Below are positions 5,435 to 6,261 of a stretch of DNA of 6,261 nucleotides, in pieces. The stretch spans positions 1 to 6,261 of the forward strand of contig JAEZDQ010000023.1 in assembly GCA_023433225.1 (NCBI GenBank), read 5' to 3'. A program made the position numbers and the translations under genes. Numbering within the stretch: the stretch's first letter is position 1; each line of letters opens with the position of its first letter. The notes beneath the pieces are model-generated. The model was not told the DNA's origin, made no database searches, and worked only from the letters and a program-made list of their open reading frames with translations. This DNA comes from Bacteroidota bacterium. GTDB lineage: Bacteria; Bacteroidota; Bacteroidia; Flavobacteriales; Weeksellaceae.

Positions 5435-6261
5435 ATGATGAATGAAGTTTATATAACCAAATCCTCTACTTATCTGCCAAATAATCCGGTTCAGAATGAG
5501 GAAATGGAAGAATATCTGGGGCTGGTAAACGGCAAACCTTCTAAAGCAAAAGCTTTGATATTACGCAATAACGGCATCAAAACCCGCTATTATGCATTAG
5601 ATAAAAATGGAAATCCTACGCATACCAATGCAGAAATTACTGCCAATGCCGTAGAAGGCCTTTTCGATGATCAGTTTTCCAAGGAAGATATGCAGTTGCT
5701 TTCCTGCGGGACTACTTCTGCGGATCAAATCCAACCTTCGCATGCGTCCATGGTGCACGGTGTATTGAAAACCGACAAATCCATTGAAATCAACACCTCA
5801 ATGGGTTTATGCAATTCGGGGATGAATGCGTTGAATTATGCATTTCTCTCGGTGAAAGCCGGTTCGGTAGACAATGCCATCGCCGTTGGTTCTGAAAGAT
5901 TTTCCGCTTGGATGACCGCCGACAAATTCAACCATGAAGTGGAAAACTTGAAATTACTCGAAGAAAAACCGATTGTGGCTTTCAAACGGGAGTTTTTACG
6001 TTGGATGCTTTCTGATGGTGCGGGTGCATTTTTATTGGAAAATAAACCAAGAGAAAACAGCCTGAATTTACGGATTGAATTCATTGATTTTTATTCTTAT
6101 GCCCATGAATTAGAGGCATGTATGTATTCGGGTTGCGAAAAACAGGAAGACGGAACTTTGAAATCCTGGGCGGAATATTCGGCTGACGAATGGCTGAATC
6201 AATCCATTTTTGCACTGAAACAAGACACAAGGTTACTGGATGAATTTATTCTGAAAAAAGG
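5435..6261 (+). CDS. darB: DarB, KAS III-type ketosynthase of dialkylresorcinol synthesis (3' end outside window)
   Basis: DarB condenses two fatty-acid-derived thioesters and cyclises the product to a 2,5-dialkylcyclohexane-1,3-dione, the substrate of DarA. The frame is open from ATG 5435 to the window end and gives 275 residues of an expected 375-380. The active-site cysteine is Cys126 in MGLCNSGMNAL. The His and Asn of the triad lie beyond the edge. Shared blocks with the KAS III at 2823-3962 are LGLVNG, RYYALD, LSCGT, PSHASMVHG, SGMNAL, GSER, ADKFN, FLRWMLSDGAGA and YAHE. Two adjacent ATG codons (5435 and 5438) both fit the start and change the protein by one residue. An AAGGAG at 5410-5415 lies within the end of darA, too far from the ATG (19 bp) to be a normal ribosome-binding site. 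The symbol follows its position directly after darA. The upstream paralogue could be functionally closer to known DarB, which a tree would settle. Confidence 0.88.
   Translation, partial: MMNEVYITKSSTYLPNNPVQNEEMEEYLGLVNGKPSKAKALILRNNGIKTRYYALDKNGNPTHTNAEITANAVEGLFDDQFSKEDMQLLSCGTTSADQIQPSHASMVHGVLKTDKSIEINTSMGLCNSGMNALNYAFLSVKAGSVDNAIAVGSERFSAWMTADKFNHEVENLKLLEEKPIVAFKREFLRWMLSDGAGAFLLENKPRENSLNLRIEFIDFYSYAHELEACMYSGCEKQEDGTLKSWAEYSADEWLNQSIFALKQDTRLLDEFILKK

Overview
The window holds eight protein-coding genes, all on the + strand. The first and last are cut by the window edges. The content points to a Bacteroidota chromosome, most likely Flavobacteriia or a relative. Three things support this: a darA/darB pair beside type II fatty-acid-synthase-like genes, which is the arrangement of flexirubin / dialkylresorcinol (DAR) pigment clusters; two intergenic TAnnTTTG boxes, the -7 promoter element of this phylum; and no clear Shine-Dalgarno sequence at a useful distance from the starts. 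The phylum call is an inference. No rRNA or other taxonomic marker is present.

Layout. Positions 1-2689 are a tightly packed set with 12-14 bp gaps: the C-terminal part of a FabG-type 3-oxoacyl-ACP reductase, a FabF/FabB-type ketosynthase with a complete Cys-His-Lys-His set, an acyl carrier protein with its phosphopantetheine serine, and an LpxL/HtrB-type acyltransferase. A 133-bp gap (2690-2822) carries a promoter-like box and two short palindromes. Positions 2823-4390 encode a KAS III-type ketosynthase and a hot-dog-fold dehydratase-like protein whose genes overlap by ATGA. A 124-bp AT-rich gap (4391-4514) contains inverted repeats and a second promoter-like box. Positions 4515-6261 encode DarA, a flavodoxin-like protein with a C-terminal membrane segment, and the first 275 residues of DarB, a second KAS III-type enzyme. 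No RNA genes, CRISPR arrays or mobile elements were seen.

How the genes could work together. The reductase, ketosynthase, ACP and dehydratase are the functions needed to extend an ACP-bound chain without enoyl reduction, leaving conjugated double bonds, which is the aryl-polyene half of a flexirubin. In characterised systems DarB joins two fatty-acid-derived thioesters into a 2,5-dialkylcyclohexane-1,3-dione, and DarA aromatises it to the dialkylresorcinol half. The LpxL-like acyltransferase is a plausible candidate for joining the two halves as an ester, but that is a hypothesis. The most notable feature is that the KAS III upstream of darA is a clear paralogue of DarB (about half identical by eye), so the locus carries two such enzymes in separate apparent transcription units.
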